From positions 1-41,813 of IMG/VR virus record IMGVR_UViG_3300036900_000112: a stretch of 41,813 nucleotides of DNA, one strand, 5' to 3'. This DNA comes from a virus. Under the pieces are notes generated by a model. The model did not search any database. It saw only the letters and a list, made by a program, of their open reading frames with translations, and had not been told where the DNA came from. Positions 7,956-17,144 of this stretch are shown here, piece by piece. Each line of letters begins with the position of its first letter. Position 1 is the first letter of the stretch. A program made the translations under genes and the position numbers.

Positions 7956-8800
7956 GGCCGACGCTATCCCTGGCGATTGCCCTGGTCATGCTCGTCGGCT
8001 GTGGCGATGTCACCGCCCGAGTGGACGACGGTGGCAGCGGCGGAACGCCCGGCGCGGGCGGCGCGGCTGGCAAGATCGGCGCGGCGAACGGCGGCGCGGG
8101 TGGAACCTCATCGAGCACGGGAGGCCTGGCGACCGGTGGCGCTACGGAGACCGGAGGAGCTGGCTCGGGCGGAGTTCCGGGCACGGGGGGATCGCCGTGC
8201 CCATCCGGACCGATCTGCTCCGATGGGCAGTGCTCGGGTCCCGCGAACAATTCTGACTGCGGCATGTGCAATCGGATCTGTCCATCCAGATCTACATGCA
8301 TCGACGGGGCATGCGTCGCGTGCGGCGGCGCGCCGTTATGTTCGGACGGCGCCTGCAGCTCGAACACGGATGCCGCCCACTGCGGCACCAGCTGCACGGC
8401 CTGCGGCAGCGGCTCGTCCTGCAGCGGAGGGACCTGCACCTGTACGGTCAGCGGCCAGCAGCTCTGCAGCGGAAGTTGCATCGACACGACCTCGAACACC
8501 GGCAACTGTGGCAGCTGCGGTCACGCCTGCACCAGCGGCCAGACCTGCACCAATGGGACCTGCGCGACGATCAGCGCAAGCGGAACCGGTGGCAGCGGAA
8601 ATGGGGGATCGACCGGAGCAGGCGGATCCGGATTCATCCCGGCATGCGACGCATCCGTCAATTTCACGGGAGGTTGCCCGTCTAACGACTCCATGGGCAG
8701 GGCATGCTACGTCTGTCAGTGGCTGGGAAGCACGCCGTATCCATGCACAATCGCTTCCGGTTCGGCCGTCTGCGCGACCTCCTGCTCGAACTGCCTCTAG
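7952..8800 (+). CDS. Cys-rich myxobacterial-type lipoprotein (282 aa)
   Basis: A lipoprotein signal (MRPTLSLAIALVMLVGC) has its lipidation Cys at residue 17. It is followed by a long Gly/Ala/Thr low-complexity linker (GGSGGTPGAGG-type). After that come repeated Cys modules such as CSDGACSSNTDAAHCG and GNCGSCGHACTSGQTC. A second Gly linker and a final Cys-rich segment close the protein. This mix of Gly-rich linker and 'CG..C.SGQ.C..G.C' repeats is typical of myxobacterial surface lipoproteins and is the best clue to the host. The start is set by the signal peptide and by the ATGA overlap with the upstream gene; an in-frame upstream start would destroy the signal. Its stop shares a CTAG with the convergent fibre gene. 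It could be a moron changing the host surface. Confidence 0.8.
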   Translation: MRPTLSLAIALVMLVGCGDVTARVDDGGSGGTPGAGGAAGKIGAANGGAGGTSSSTGGLATGGATETGGAGSGGVPGTGGSPCPSGPICSDGQCSGPANNSDCGMCNRICPSRSTCIDGACVACGGAPLCSDGACSSNTDAAHCGTSCTACGSGSSCSGGTCTCTVSGQQLCSGSCIDTTSNTGNCGSCGHACTSGQTCTNGTCATISASGTGGSGNGGSTGAGGSGFIPACDASVNFTGGCPSNDSMGRACYVCQWLGSTPYPCTIASGSAVCATSCSNCL

Positions 8801-10008
8801 AGCAACTGGTCGCCGAGGTCCAATCTCGTCTGCATGCGCAGGCGGCCGACCTTGAAGATCATCGTCTCGCCCTGGCTGGCGGTAGCCCGAGAGAACGGAG
8901 ACAGCACCTTGCCCATCATGTCGATCGGGTGATTCGCAACAAGAGCGCCGTTGATGAAGTGCAAAACCCTCGGGGTCAGATCGTTTGTGACGGTATCGCC
9001 GACGATGACGACCCGCCACCGAAGTGGGCTGTCGGCGACGATCGCCGGCCCCGGGGTCGAGCTGCTCGTGCTCCCATTCTTGGTGACCACGTTCCAGTTC
9101 GTCGCTCCGGCTCCGGCGGTGATCCATACCCCGTAGTTGCACGGGACATCGGCTGCGGTATTCGCAAGCGCCACCAATGTCCCGTCGCCGAATCCAACCG
9201 CGTAACCGCTATTGCTCTCCTTGGTTCCGGATCCGCCGTTGCTCGCCAGCGACAGACGAGTCTCCATGATGGTGACGGTTTCGTCGACCTTGACAAATGG
9301 CTTCCGACTTTCAACGATGGAGAGGTCAGCACTCGGGCTCTGACCGAAACAATAGAGTTCGAGGATTGACCCACGCGGATTCGTGAAATCGGCCTGCCAA
9401 GCCCCTGGCGCTCGAACGAATGCACTGGGAAGCGGGCTGCTGGCCGTCGAAATTACCTTGAAACTCCACGGTCCGAAGAAATTTCCCGATCCGGTGTTGA
9501 TGGCCGCCGAGTCGGCTCCCATCCAGTTCTCGAACCATTCGTCGTATCCGCCCACCGGCAGGCCGTCGGGTGAGATGCCGAATACCCGCTGACCGTTTTC
9601 ATTTTTCCAGGCCCAGATCTCCGACGCATACTGGGCGATGGCAGCAATCGGACTCGCCACCCACAGTTGCCAATTTCTCAGATCGCTTTGAGGTTGCGTC
9701 CCAGTGGTGGCCGTCCCGGTGAGCTTGTAGATCTTTCCGTCCGTGGCCTGGACGAAGGCTCCGGTCGAATAGCTGTCTTCGGATGCGTCCCAGTCCGCTA
9801 TACCGCGCGTGAGCAGATAGCGAACTCCCATCGTCAGAAACCAGAAAAGCCAGTTGAAGAACCCGAGGGGTGGCTTGACCGGGACGCCGGCCGGCGCCGG
9901 AAACCCCGAGTCCAGGTAGGTCGGCACGGCCCATAGATCGCTCGGCGTTCCAGCAACGGTGTTGCCGAAGGGATTGACTACCGGCGGCCTGCTCAGTGGT
10001 GCTGGCAT
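8797..10008 (-). CDS. Tail fibre protein (403 aa)
   Basis: The N-terminal ~100 residues look like the virion-attachment part of myovirus fibres. They show PPLGFFNWLFWFLTMGVRYL followed by G-W-D-A-x-x-x-Y and 'G..VQATDGKIYKL'. The C-terminal half (~150-400) is beta-rich with lectin-like features (LRWRVVIVGDTV, LHFINGALVA), suggesting a receptor-binding domain. An AGGAG site sits 9 bases before the ATG. It follows the DUF2612 baseplate gene by 12 bases, which is where fibres lie in related tail operons. The stop overlaps the plus-strand lipoprotein stop within a CTAG palindrome. Confidence 0.75.
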   Translation of the reverse strand: MPAPLSRPPVVNPFGNTVAGTPSDLWAVPTYLDSGFPAPAGVPVKPPLGFFNWLFWFLTMGVRYLLTRGIADWDASEDSYSTGAFVQATDGKIYKLTGTATTGTQPQSDLRNWQLWVASPIAAIAQYASEIWAWKNENGQRVFGISPDGLPVGGYDEWFENWMGADSAAINTGSGNFFGPWSFKVISTASSPLPSAFVRAPGAWQADFTNPRGSILELYCFGQSPSADLSIVESRKPFVKVDETVTIMETRLSLASNGGSGTKESNSGYAVGFGDGTLVALANTAADVPCNYGVWITAGAGATNWNVVTKNGSTSSSTPGPAIVADSPLRWRVVIVGDTVTNDLTPRVLHFINGALVANHPIDMMGKVLSPFSRATASQGETMIFKVGRLRMQTRLDLGDQLL

Positions 10009-10020
10009 GGTGATGTTCTC

Positions 10021-10722
10021 CTAAAACAACATGGCGAGCTGGCCGCCAACAGACGGATCGCTCTCAAGTCCGAACCCCTTTGCGCCGGTCGCGGCGTCCT
10101 CGTTGAACGCGAACCAGTCGGCAGCGTCATACCATTCACGCCCGACGGAGACTCCCTCGGCAATCGGAGCCACGCCACCATCCCCGATCAGCGCGACGGC
10201 CGCCGAATCCGGAACGGCGCCGGTCCCGAACTCCATCCCGATCGCCATCCCGCCGAGATCGTAGTAGCGAAACGGCGGCGGAGAGGCGCCATAGATCGCG
10301 GCCAGCGCCCCCGTCACGGCCGCCACAAATTGCGGACTGCTCGCGATCGAATGATTCCGCGCGATCCGCAGCCCGATCGCGGCCACATATTGACCATTCG
10401 TGAGCACAGTCCCGTCGCTGAGCACGCGCGATTGCCCAACGAGATCGCCGGTCACGTCCAGGTTCACGTCCACCGTCGAGCTCGGGTTCGTGGTCGTCAC
10501 GGCGTCGAGCGCCGCGATCTGGACGAGGCAGTTTTCGATCCGCTGCGCGAGTGCGGAGAGGCCGGCGATCAGGCCCTGGAGGTTGGGCGAGTTCCGATAC
10601 TGGCGCAGCACACGGCCGGCCGACTGCGCGGCGTGGTCGAGAGCCGTTTCTCCGGGGTCCGGAAACGGCTGCGTGGCGTTGTCCGGGACGACCGCACCGG
10701 AGTCCGCGTCGATGACGCTCAT
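10021..10722 (-). CDS. DUF2612 baseplate/tail protein (233 aa)
   Basis: RVLRQYRNSPNLQGLIAGL, then RIENCLVQI and VNLDVTGDLVGQSRVL, match the DUF2612 phage family. Its hallmark is 'LD..G.lvGq.R' near residue 95, and it regularly follows baseplate J. It probably joins the baseplate periphery to fibres. The C-terminal half contains GGMAIGMEFG and a Gly-rich end. The start is chosen at the ATGA overlap with the baseplate J stop; the frame is open further upstream but only as antisense of J. It is followed by the fibre gene. Confidence 0.8.
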   Translation of the reverse strand: MSVIDADSGAVVPDNATQPFPDPGETALDHAAQSAGRVLRQYRNSPNLQGLIAGLSALAQRIENCLVQIAALDAVTTTNPSSTVDVNLDVTGDLVGQSRVLSDGTVLTNGQYVAAIGLRIARNHSIASSPQFVAAVTGALAAIYGASPPPFRYYDLGGMAIGMEFGTGAVPDSAAVALIGDGGVAPIAEGVSVGREWYDAADWFAFNEDAATGAKGFGLESDPSVGGQLAMLF

Positions 10723-11933
10723 GGTCCGGTCACCAAGATCCGGCTCACGTCGAAGACGGCCAAGTTCTTGTAGGGGATGACGAGATCCTGTTGCAGCACC
10801 GGGCTCGGCGCGTCGCCAAGGAAGATGTTCGTGACGCTCGGCAGTCCCTGTCTCCCGGTCAGCGCCAGCGCGTTGATCGGCGTCGCGATGTCGAGCCAGG
10901 CGATGTTCTGCCCGATGCGCGCCGGCAGCAGCCCGTCGACCGCGTAGTAGGCCACGATCGCGGCCGCGAACTGGCTCTGAATGTAGGCCAGGTTCTGCGG
11001 ATTTCGGTCGAGCTTGATCGTGATATAGACGTCGGTGTCGGCCGCCGTGTCCCACTGCATGAGTTGCGGGTTTCCCTGCGTGTCGGTCACCGTCAGCGAG
11101 TGGGAGCCGACCTTGGTGACACCCATGCTGGCGTTGACCCAGATCGCGTTGGCGATGTCCGCGTCGGTGCCGCCGACCACAATTGCGTTCATCGAGTGAG
11201 ACGGCAGGCCCTTCGCGTCCGTGGCACCGGTGTTGTTTGTATATACAACCGCGTCGGAGACGCCCGGGAGCGCGGCCAGGGCGGCTTGCAGCGCATCGGC
11301 GAGGGACTGCGACGGAAGCGCCACCGAGGCCGCCCGTCGCGCTCGCAGGGCCGGGTCAGCTTCGACCTGCTGTCCGGGCGCTGCGTCGGCCGTGTTCGTG
11401 ACGCCCGTCCATCCCGAGATGACCGTCAGGATCTTGGTCAACTCGCCGGTTGCCGCCGTGACGGGACCGGCAACCGTGCATTGGACCTGCCCCGTGACGG
11501 TGCCGCCGCCTCCGATCGTGAGATCGTTCGCGGGCGAGGTTCCGGTCGTCTTGAACGCGGGTTTGTTCGGGTCCGTGGCACTGCCGACCAGCGATGTCCC
11601 GGCCGGGATGACCGTCCCCGGGGTTCCGCTGAGCGTGACGGGAGCGGTCGAGAACTGCGCCGCGTTGCGGGCGATTCCGTTGAGCTGGACAAGCCGCGAC
11701 AGTCCAGCGCCGCGCGCCCCCGACGCCGAGCGCGCCAGATAGACGGTCTGCGCTAGCTGCTCAACATCGACGAAGTCACCGGTGAGTCCGCCGATAATTT
11801 GCCCGTCCGGCGAGGTAGCCGAGAGGTCGACCGCGCTGCCGTATGCCGCCCGCCACAGCGACTCCAGGCTCGACTTCCAGTTATCGAGCCCGAACGCGTT
11901 GAACCCGGTGTCGTCGATGAACGGCGCCGTCAT
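10719..11933 (-). CDS. Baseplate J-like protein (404 aa)
   Basis: This is the baseplate wedge protein that links the central hub to the outer baseplate. Family signatures are SPDGQIIGGLTGDFVDVEQL near residue 45, the 'L..lv.lngi.R..A' helix, 'vtLsGtpGtvIPAGtslv' (~105-120) and the 'E.DpaLRaRr' segment (~200). A long alpha/beta C-terminal part follows. The length is usual for baseplate J. It overlaps its neighbours by 4 bases on both sides, so it lies within one tightly coupled tail operon. Confidence 0.9.
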   Translation of the reverse strand: MTAPFIDDTGFNAFGLDNWKSSLESLWRAAYGSAVDLSATSPDGQIIGGLTGDFVDVEQLAQTVYLARSASGARGAGLSRLVQLNGIARNAAQFSTAPVTLSGTPGTVIPAGTSLVGSATDPNKPAFKTTGTSPANDLTIGGGGTVTGQVQCTVAGPVTAATGELTKILTVISGWTGVTNTADAAPGQQVEADPALRARRAASVALPSQSLADALQAALAALPGVSDAVVYTNNTGATDAKGLPSHSMNAIVVGGTDADIANAIWVNASMGVTKVGSHSLTVTDTQGNPQLMQWDTAADTDVYITIKLDRNPQNLAYIQSQFAAAIVAYYAVDGLLPARIGQNIAWLDIATPINALALTGRQGLPSVTNIFLGDAPSPVLQQDLVIPYKNLAVFDVSRILVTGP

Positions 11934-12349
11934 GGACCGGGGTCCTCAAGCGCAAACGGGAACACATTTCCGTCCTCATCAACCCAATTGGTAGAGAACG
12001 AAAGCGTCCGCGTCTGATGGTCGAAGTCCATCGTGAACGAGTCTATGGACTCCACGCCGTCGATTCCCAAAATCGCAGCTTTTATGACCGCCTCGGCATA
12101 GCCGAGATCTGGCGCCCCGGGTTGGCCCATAATCATTGGAACCCCGGTGAAGCTGGGATCGTTCGGATCCTCGGGTCCAAGCCAGGGGACTCCGATCGTC
12201 TCGTCGAGCCACCATTCCCCCAGGATGGCCAGCAGCGTCGTCCGGAGGCGCTGCGCCGTCGCCTCGCTGCCAGTGGCGTAGGCTGAGAGGCCGCCGCCTT
12301 GAATGTCGTGGTTCGCGTTCAGACGGCGGACCGGCGCGGCGATGGGCAT
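11930..12349 (-). CDS. gp25/Mu gp46-like baseplate wedge protein (139 aa)
   Basis: This small protein has the pattern L..ILGEWWLDETIGVPWLG (~42-60), followed by ALGY-type helix AEAVIKAAILGIDGV and a terminal beta pair. That is the arrangement of gp25-like or Mu gp46/DUF2634 baseplate proteins, which form the inner wedge next to the sheath initiator. It lies immediately before baseplate J, with start/stop overlaps at both ends. Which subfamily it belongs to cannot be settled by eye. Confidence 0.75.
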   Translation of the reverse strand: MPIAAPVRRLNANHDIQGGGLSAYATGSEATAQRLRTTLLAILGEWWLDETIGVPWLGPEDPNDPSFTGVPMIMGQPGAPDLGYAEAVIKAAILGIDGVESIDSFTMDFDHQTRTLSFSTNWVDEDGNVFPFALEDPGP

Positions 12350-13194
12350 TAGCCGAGGGCTCCATTCACGGTGTCGATCTGGATGCTCGTCGCGGGCGCC
12401 GAGGACTGGATCGTGACCTTGACCAGGGTCATTCCGCCGGGATTGGCGACCGGGGTGCCCGAGATGAACGGCAGCGAGAGCCCCGAGACTGCCGCCGAAC
12501 CGACGAGCGTGCCGGACGGAACACCCGCGTCCCCGAGCGCCCCGGGCGTGCCGCCGACGTAGACGCGGATGGTCCCCGAGCCTTCTGCGATGAAAGCAGC
12601 GATGGCCTTGAGCGTCGCATTCGGATTGAGGCCAGCGTTGACCGGGAACTGATAGGCGAGCACCTCGCTCCCGCTAGAATCGTCGCGCTGCTGGTCGCTC
12701 CCGATCCCGCCTCCGCCGCCGACGAGAGTCAGGTTTGTGATCGTCTGGCTGATGGTCGTCGTGACGACCTGTGCGCTCGATCCAGTCCCACCGGTCGACG
12801 TCGGCGAGCTCGTCGAGGTTGACGCCGCGGCCGGCGAGCCGCCAGTCGGCGCGAGACCGGCAACCCCCGCCCCGGCGAGGATCGCCATTTCCTCGGGGCT
12901 GAAATGGACGACGACCACGCGATCCCCGAAGTCGTCGGGGCCGGCATCGCTGTTCGTGCTTGAGAGGTCAGCCACGACCATGCCGCCGATGCCGAGAGCA
13001 TAGGGAGACAGGACGTCTTGGCCGCTCAGCAGCGGCACGCCGGCGAGCAGCAGGACCTGGTCGGAGTTCCGCGTCAGGTCGAAGTCCCAGGCCTGGCCGC
13101 GCTCGTTCCAGCGCGCGTCGAACACATAGATGTCGTCGCCGAGCTGCGTCCGGAACGTCTGCGAGTAGTCCGAGGTGAACGGGACGATGACCAT
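12349..13194 (-). CDS. Baseplate plug (DUF6983-like) protein with C-terminal extension (281 aa)
   Basis: The first ~105 residues match the phage baseplate plug family: FRTQLGDDIYVFDARWNER, then WDFDLTRNSDQVLLLAGVPLLSG without its first residue. This family is normally about 100-120 residues and closes the hub. Here it is followed by a Ser/Thr/Gly linker (~118-145) and a ~130-residue beta-rich domain ending 'ATSIQIDTVNGALG'. The extension is not part of the usual family and may be a small adhesin or spike. The start is ATG and the stop overlaps the next ATG (TAATG). Confidence 0.75.
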   Translation of the reverse strand: MVIVPFTSDYSQTFRTQLGDDIYVFDARWNERGQAWDFDLTRNSDQVLLLAGVPLLSGQDVLSPYALGIGGMVVADLSSTNSDAGPDDFGDRVVVVHFSPEEMAILAGAGVAGLAPTGGSPAAASTSTSSPTSTGGTGSSAQVVTTTISQTITNLTLVGGGGGIGSDQQRDDSSGSEVLAYQFPVNAGLNPNATLKAIAAFIAEGSGTIRVYVGGTPGALGDAGVPSGTLVGSAAVSGLSLPFISGTPVANPGGMTLVKVTIQSSAPATSIQIDTVNGALG

Positions 13195-13892
13195 CAGGAC
13201 ACTTTCACGTTTTTCGCCGACGGGTCAGGGAGTGAGCTCAGCTCCGCCGACGGCGCCGCCTCTCCGGTCACCGGGCCGCCGGTCGCGCTCGTGCCGGCAA
13301 CGACATGGGTGTGGCCAGAGATGATCCCCAGGATCTCATTGATGACGTCAGCGCGGACCGCCGCGACCGCATCCGCAAGGTCGCCGGCCGTGACCATGCC
13401 GTCCTCGACCCGTAGCCGCGTCTTACCGTCGAGCGTGCGCAACTCCGCGGCGTCCGTGGCCACGTCCTTGATGACGTTCGGCTTCGACGAAAAGCCCACA
13501 AATGCGAAGGCGTCCGAGAGATCGTGCAGCCGGTATTCACTCGGGAGTTGAATACCGCCGTTCTCAAACCAGAAGTCGATCGCGCGCTCGCTAAAGCAGA
13601 GCAGGCACTCGTCGCCGGCCGTCACCGGGAACGTAAAGACGAAGTTTCCGCCGCGAGGGCAGTATACTGGGACGTCGAGGCACTGCGGCAGGTCCACGCC
13701 GCCCTCCTCGATCCAGACGCGCTGAATCGCCGGCTGCACGGTCGCGGTCTGCGTCGCGGGGTCGTAGGACCGGATGATCCCCGGCATTTGCGTGTGGATG
13801 TTCTTCTGGATCTCTCGGGCGGCCGCCGTGGCAGCGTCGGTTTCGGTCGCCGACAGCTCGAGGTCGCGTTGGATGTCGCCCGCGTCGCTCAT
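13194..13892 (-). CDS. Gp138-like central spike protein (232 aa)
   Basis: The segment QMPGIIRSYDPATQTATVQP (~36-55) is the signature of the Gp138 N-terminal OB domain found in the tail-tip spike of myoviruses. It is followed by 'VYCPRGGNFVFTFPV..GDECLLCFSER', the usual second strand set. The C-terminal ~60 residues have 'SGHTHVVAGTSATGGPV', a His-containing spike-tip pattern seen in phage spikes that bind metal. The ATGA overlap with the hub gene fixes the start. It is predicted to puncture the outer membrane. Confidence 0.85.
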   Translation of the reverse strand: MSDAGDIQRDLELSATETDAATAAAREIQKNIHTQMPGIIRSYDPATQTATVQPAIQRVWIEEGGVDLPQCLDVPVYCPRGGNFVFTFPVTAGDECLLCFSERAIDFWFENGGIQLPSEYRLHDLSDAFAFVGFSSKPNVIKDVATDAAELRTLDGKTRLRVEDGMVTAGDLADAVAAVRADVINEILGIISGHTHVVAGTSATGGPVTGEAAPSAELSSLPDPSAKNVKVS

Positions 13893-14827
13893 GCCGCTGC
13901 CCTCCCCGCGGGAACGCCGCCCAGCGCGACACAGATCACCTCCGATGCCCACTTGTCGGCACGCGTGTCGCCCTCGTGCTCGACGCGCAGAACCTTGTAC
14001 AGGCCATCAGGATCGAGGCCGGACAGTTTGTGTGACTGCTTCGCCTTGGCCCCCGTGTGCGGCTTCGCGCCTGGCAACTTCAACCGCTGCTTGCGGACCC
14101 GGTCGCGGAAGTCATTGTTGTCGAGCTGGATCTTTCCGTTCGGCACGATCAGGGGGTTCAGGAGGCAGTTCACCTTGATCCCCTTGTCGGTCCTCTCGGG
14201 CACGCTCAGCATGCCAGTCTCCGCCGTGATGACCACGGCCTCATTCGGCAGCACCGAGGCGACCGGGATGATGTGCAAGACGCCGTCCTGGAACGACCAG
14301 TGCGCGTCGTGGTCGAGCGCAATCCGGTCGAGGGCATCGCGGGTCATTCCGGACAGTACGCGACCGCGCAGGTGCTTGCGGTCCTTGATCGCGATCGTGC
14401 CCTTCTTCACCGTCGAGAAGGACGACACGAGGTGATCGATGAGCTGGTTCGTGGTCGAGCCGGCAGCCAGGGAGATGTTGACCGTCGCGTTCTGAAAGTC
14501 CGCGTCGTTGCCACCGCAGTCGAGCTGCAAGATGCGCTCGGCCTGCTCCGGGTAGCCCTCGACGTAACGAATGTTCCCGCGGAAGAGGCCCCGCGTTGCG
14601 CCGTCATAACCAGCGTCGAGTAATACCTCGTCGAACTCGCCCTTGACCAGTGCCTCGGTGTCGGGCGAGAGGTTGTAGATCTTGATCGTCGCCGTGTTCG
14701 GCGTCCTCCCGATCGTCTTCGTGACCTTGAAGTAGATGCGCAGATCTTCGATGTCGATCCCGGTGCCGTCCGTCCCGGTCACGACCCGGGCGCGGCGGAG
14801 GAACTGGCGTGTCGACGGTTGAGTCAT
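13889..14827 (-). CDS. Baseplate hub protein (gpD/gp27-like, 312 aa)
   Basis: This forms the hub between tail tube and spike. Matching motifs are FKVTKTIGRTPNTATIKIYN (~33-52), typical of 'phage protein D' N-termini, then 'LDAGYDGATRGLFRG' and 'LQLDCGGND'. The central part carries LIDHLVSSFSTV and a catalytically inert beta barrel. An internal lysozyme domain was not seen. It is adjacent to the Dit-like protein and the spike, with 4-base overlaps, exactly as in related tail operons. Confidence 0.85.
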   Translation of the reverse strand: MTQPSTRQFLRRARVVTGTDGTGIDIEDLRIYFKVTKTIGRTPNTATIKIYNLSPDTEALVKGEFDEVLLDAGYDGATRGLFRGNIRYVEGYPEQAERILQLDCGGNDADFQNATVNISLAAGSTTNQLIDHLVSSFSTVKKGTIAIKDRKHLRGRVLSGMTRDALDRIALDHDAHWSFQDGVLHIIPVASVLPNEAVVITAETGMLSVPERTDKGIKVNCLLNPLIVPNGKIQLDNNDFRDRVRKQRLKLPGAKPHTGAKAKQSHKLSGLDPDGLYKVLRVEHEGDTRADKWASEVICVALGGVPAGRAAA

Positions 14828-15420
14828 GGCGTAGGCAGCAGTCCGACACTCTGCAGGAACCCGCTCTTCTTCCCGAGGCTCAGGGCGATACTATCGACCG
14901 CGCCGGCGTCGGCCGGTTTCGTGCTCTGATTCCCGTTGTCGACCTTCTTGGCGCCCTGCCGCGCTGGCTTGCCCTGCTTTCGGGGCGGGAACGTTATCGT
15001 CCGCGTGCTCGTGATCTTGACCCGCGTGAACTCGGCCCGGAACAGAAGGGCGGTATCGGTGGCGGCGTCCTGATCGCCGCTGAAGCTCGTCATCATCATG
15101 CTGTCGTAGAGCAGCAGGCCCGTCTGGATGGAGAACGGCTCCAGCGCCTCCTGTAGGCCGCGGATGAGGCTGAACGCGGTCACGCTGCGGCTCTTGCTGC
15201 TCGCGAATGGATCCGCGGTGCGCGGCTTCAGCGCGATGTCGCTGACCGCAGCCTCGATCGATAGCCGATCGGGCATCAGGAAGGCGTGGTCGCTGATGAC
15301 GTAACCGGTGTCGACCGGCTCCTGCGGCACAGTGAGCTCGCGGGCATGCTGCTCGCGGATTACGGCGTCGAACGCGAAGCTCGGTTTCCCGTTCTGGAAG
15401 ATCCATAGGCGAGCGGGCAT
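14824..15420 (-). CDS. Dit-like baseplate/distal tail protein (198 aa)
   Basis: The N-terminus has FDAVIREQHARELTVPQEPV-type sequence followed by TGYVISDHAFLMPDRLSI. This is the hallmark of the Dit-like phage tail N-terminal domain ('fDa...h...ltshPVE.G..IsDH....P..l.i'). It would form a ring at the tail tip between tape-measure end and hub. The rest is beta-rich, then a Lys-rich linker and a short C-terminal segment. Its stop overlaps the hub start, and its start abuts the tape-measure stop. Confidence 0.8.
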   Translation of the reverse strand: MPARLWIFQNGKPSFAFDAVIREQHARELTVPQEPVDTGYVISDHAFLMPDRLSIEAAVSDIALKPRTADPFASSKSRSVTAFSLIRGLQEALEPFSIQTGLLLYDSMMMTSFSGDQDAATDTALLFRAEFTRVKITSTRTITFPPRKQGKPARQGAKKVDNGNQSTKPADAGAVDSIALSLGKKSGFLQSVGLLPTP

Positions 15421-17144
15421 CAGAACTTGACCCCGCTATTTGCGGTTCTGACGATCTCGCGAGCAGCCTCTTTGCCGGCGGCGCGAGGTTCCGTGCTCTG
15501 AATGTTGATGTCGATCTTCTGATTGTTGTTTACCTGGCTGCTCGTCGCTCCGGCGAAGGCGCCAGGCGCCGCGGAGTCGGCTGGGGACCATGCATGCCAG
15601 GTCGGCGTCGGCGCGGTCACGACCGGCCGCCGAATGGTCGATGGGATCTTTCGGAGGAAGTTCGGCTCGTCGTCGTCGGCGGAAGCGTTACGATCGTAGT
15701 TTGATTTGAAGTTCTGAAGAGAATCCGGCTCCTCGGCGACGAAGCCGAGAGCGTGCGCGAGTCCGATCAGCTTCGTGAATTGAACGATCAATTCCGCCGC
15801 CTTCTGGCCGATCCAGAACATCCCGGCCCCTAGCGCCGCCTCCGGAGCGAACGCGGCGCCGAGCAGGATCAGTGCCGTCAGCAGCAGGTTAGAATTGCTG
15901 ACGACTACCGACAGAACCTGTCCGATGACCCCAAGTGCGTCGGACAACTGTTGCACCGCCGCCATCGCGCCCATGAATGCGTCGGGAAATTTCTTCGCCA
16001 GCAGCCCCGTAACGGAGTTTCCCCCGGTCGCGAACCGATAGAGATCCTCAGCGATCAGCCCAATCGCCAGGAACAGGCCGCCCGTCAGCAGCGACTTGAG
16101 GTTGGTCATCACCTTGAGCAAGCTCGCGAACGATCCAATCGTCTTCTCGACCGCTAGCCCCGTCAGCGCCGCGCCCAGCAACGACAGCGCCGCCTTGAAC
16201 GTGAGCGCCCCGGCCTTCGAATGCGCGAACCACAGCAGGAGATGTCCGCCCATCGCCATGAACTGCGTCAGGTACTTCACACCCGTCGAGATGGCGTCCA
16301 CGATGCCCTGGCCAAACGGCGTTAGCTTCCCGTTCGCGTCGTAGAGGGCGCTGTTGATCGCGTCGAGCCCCTGCTTCATTCCCTTGAAAAGCGGCGCCGT
16401 GGCGACGCGGGTCATCTGCTTGAGGGCCGAGACTGCGGCGCCCCACATGGCGTCGAAGCTGTTGGCGGCCGCATCAATCTGCGGCTTCATCCTCGTGAAT
16501 AGAGCCTGGAGCAACTGCACGCGCTGCGGCTGCGTCATGGCGTTGAACTTCTGGGCCGTGAGCCCCGCCTGGCCATCGAGCAGCTTCAGCGACGGGAGTA
16601 ACGACATGAAGACGTTGTTTCGGAGCATGGCGCGACCTTCGAATAGCTCGCGCGTCTCCCTGGCAATCGTTCCAATGTCTATATCGGGATTCTTGGACTT
16701 CACGACCGCCGTGAAGTTGTCCAGGAAGTCCACGATCCCGTTGCGTCCCCCGGGGACCGCATCCTTCAGGAACGGCAACCCGGCCTTGAAGACCTTGATG
16801 TAGTCCTCGGCCTCCCCCGGCCACTTCGCTGCGTCGATGGTGATCTTGTTGACGATGTCCGAAGCGTCTTGCAGCCCAGCGGTGAAATCGCTGCTGAGAC
16901 CCATCTCTGAAAGGAAACCAGCGATAGAGTTCCTGTTGTTCTCGAACGTCGCCCCTATGTCGGCGACCTCCTTGATCGCGAACCCGGCCACGAACGCCTT
17001 GACCGCCGTCCCGACGCTGAGCAGTGACGACTTCGCCTCGTCGACCTCCTGCTTGATCTGGCGGAACCCGGTCGAGTCCGGTTTTATCCCGAGCGCGACC
17101 CAGAGTTGGTCGATGACACCGCCGGCGCCCACGCTGACGCTCAT
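15420..17144 (-). CDS. Tail tape measure protein (574 aa)
   Basis: This sets tail length and is ejected with the DNA. Evidence is the position directly after the frameshifted chaperone, the size, and the long helical N-terminus (FRQIKQEVDEAKSSLL at ~27-42). Alternating amphipathic and hydrophobic helices follow, including membrane-like stretches (~325-365 and ~415-450). The C-terminus ends with a polar segment 'NNNQKIDINIQST'. At 574 residues it is short for a myovirus, implying a short contractile tail. ATG overlaps the upstream stop as ATGA. Confidence 0.9.
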   Translation of the reverse strand: MSVSVGAGGVIDQLWVALGIKPDSTGFRQIKQEVDEAKSSLLSVGTAVKAFVAGFAIKEVADIGATFENNRNSIAGFLSEMGLSSDFTAGLQDASDIVNKITIDAAKWPGEAEDYIKVFKAGLPFLKDAVPGGRNGIVDFLDNFTAVVKSKNPDIDIGTIARETRELFEGRAMLRNNVFMSLLPSLKLLDGQAGLTAQKFNAMTQPQRVQLLQALFTRMKPQIDAAANSFDAMWGAAVSALKQMTRVATAPLFKGMKQGLDAINSALYDANGKLTPFGQGIVDAISTGVKYLTQFMAMGGHLLLWFAHSKAGALTFKAALSLLGAALTGLAVEKTIGSFASLLKVMTNLKSLLTGGLFLAIGLIAEDLYRFATGGNSVTGLLAKKFPDAFMGAMAAVQQLSDALGVIGQVLSVVVSNSNLLLTALILLGAAFAPEAALGAGMFWIGQKAAELIVQFTKLIGLAHALGFVAEEPDSLQNFKSNYDRNASADDDEPNFLRKIPSTIRRPVVTAPTPTWHAWSPADSAAPGAFAGATSSQVNNNQKIDINIQSTEPRAAGKEAAREIVRTANSGVKF

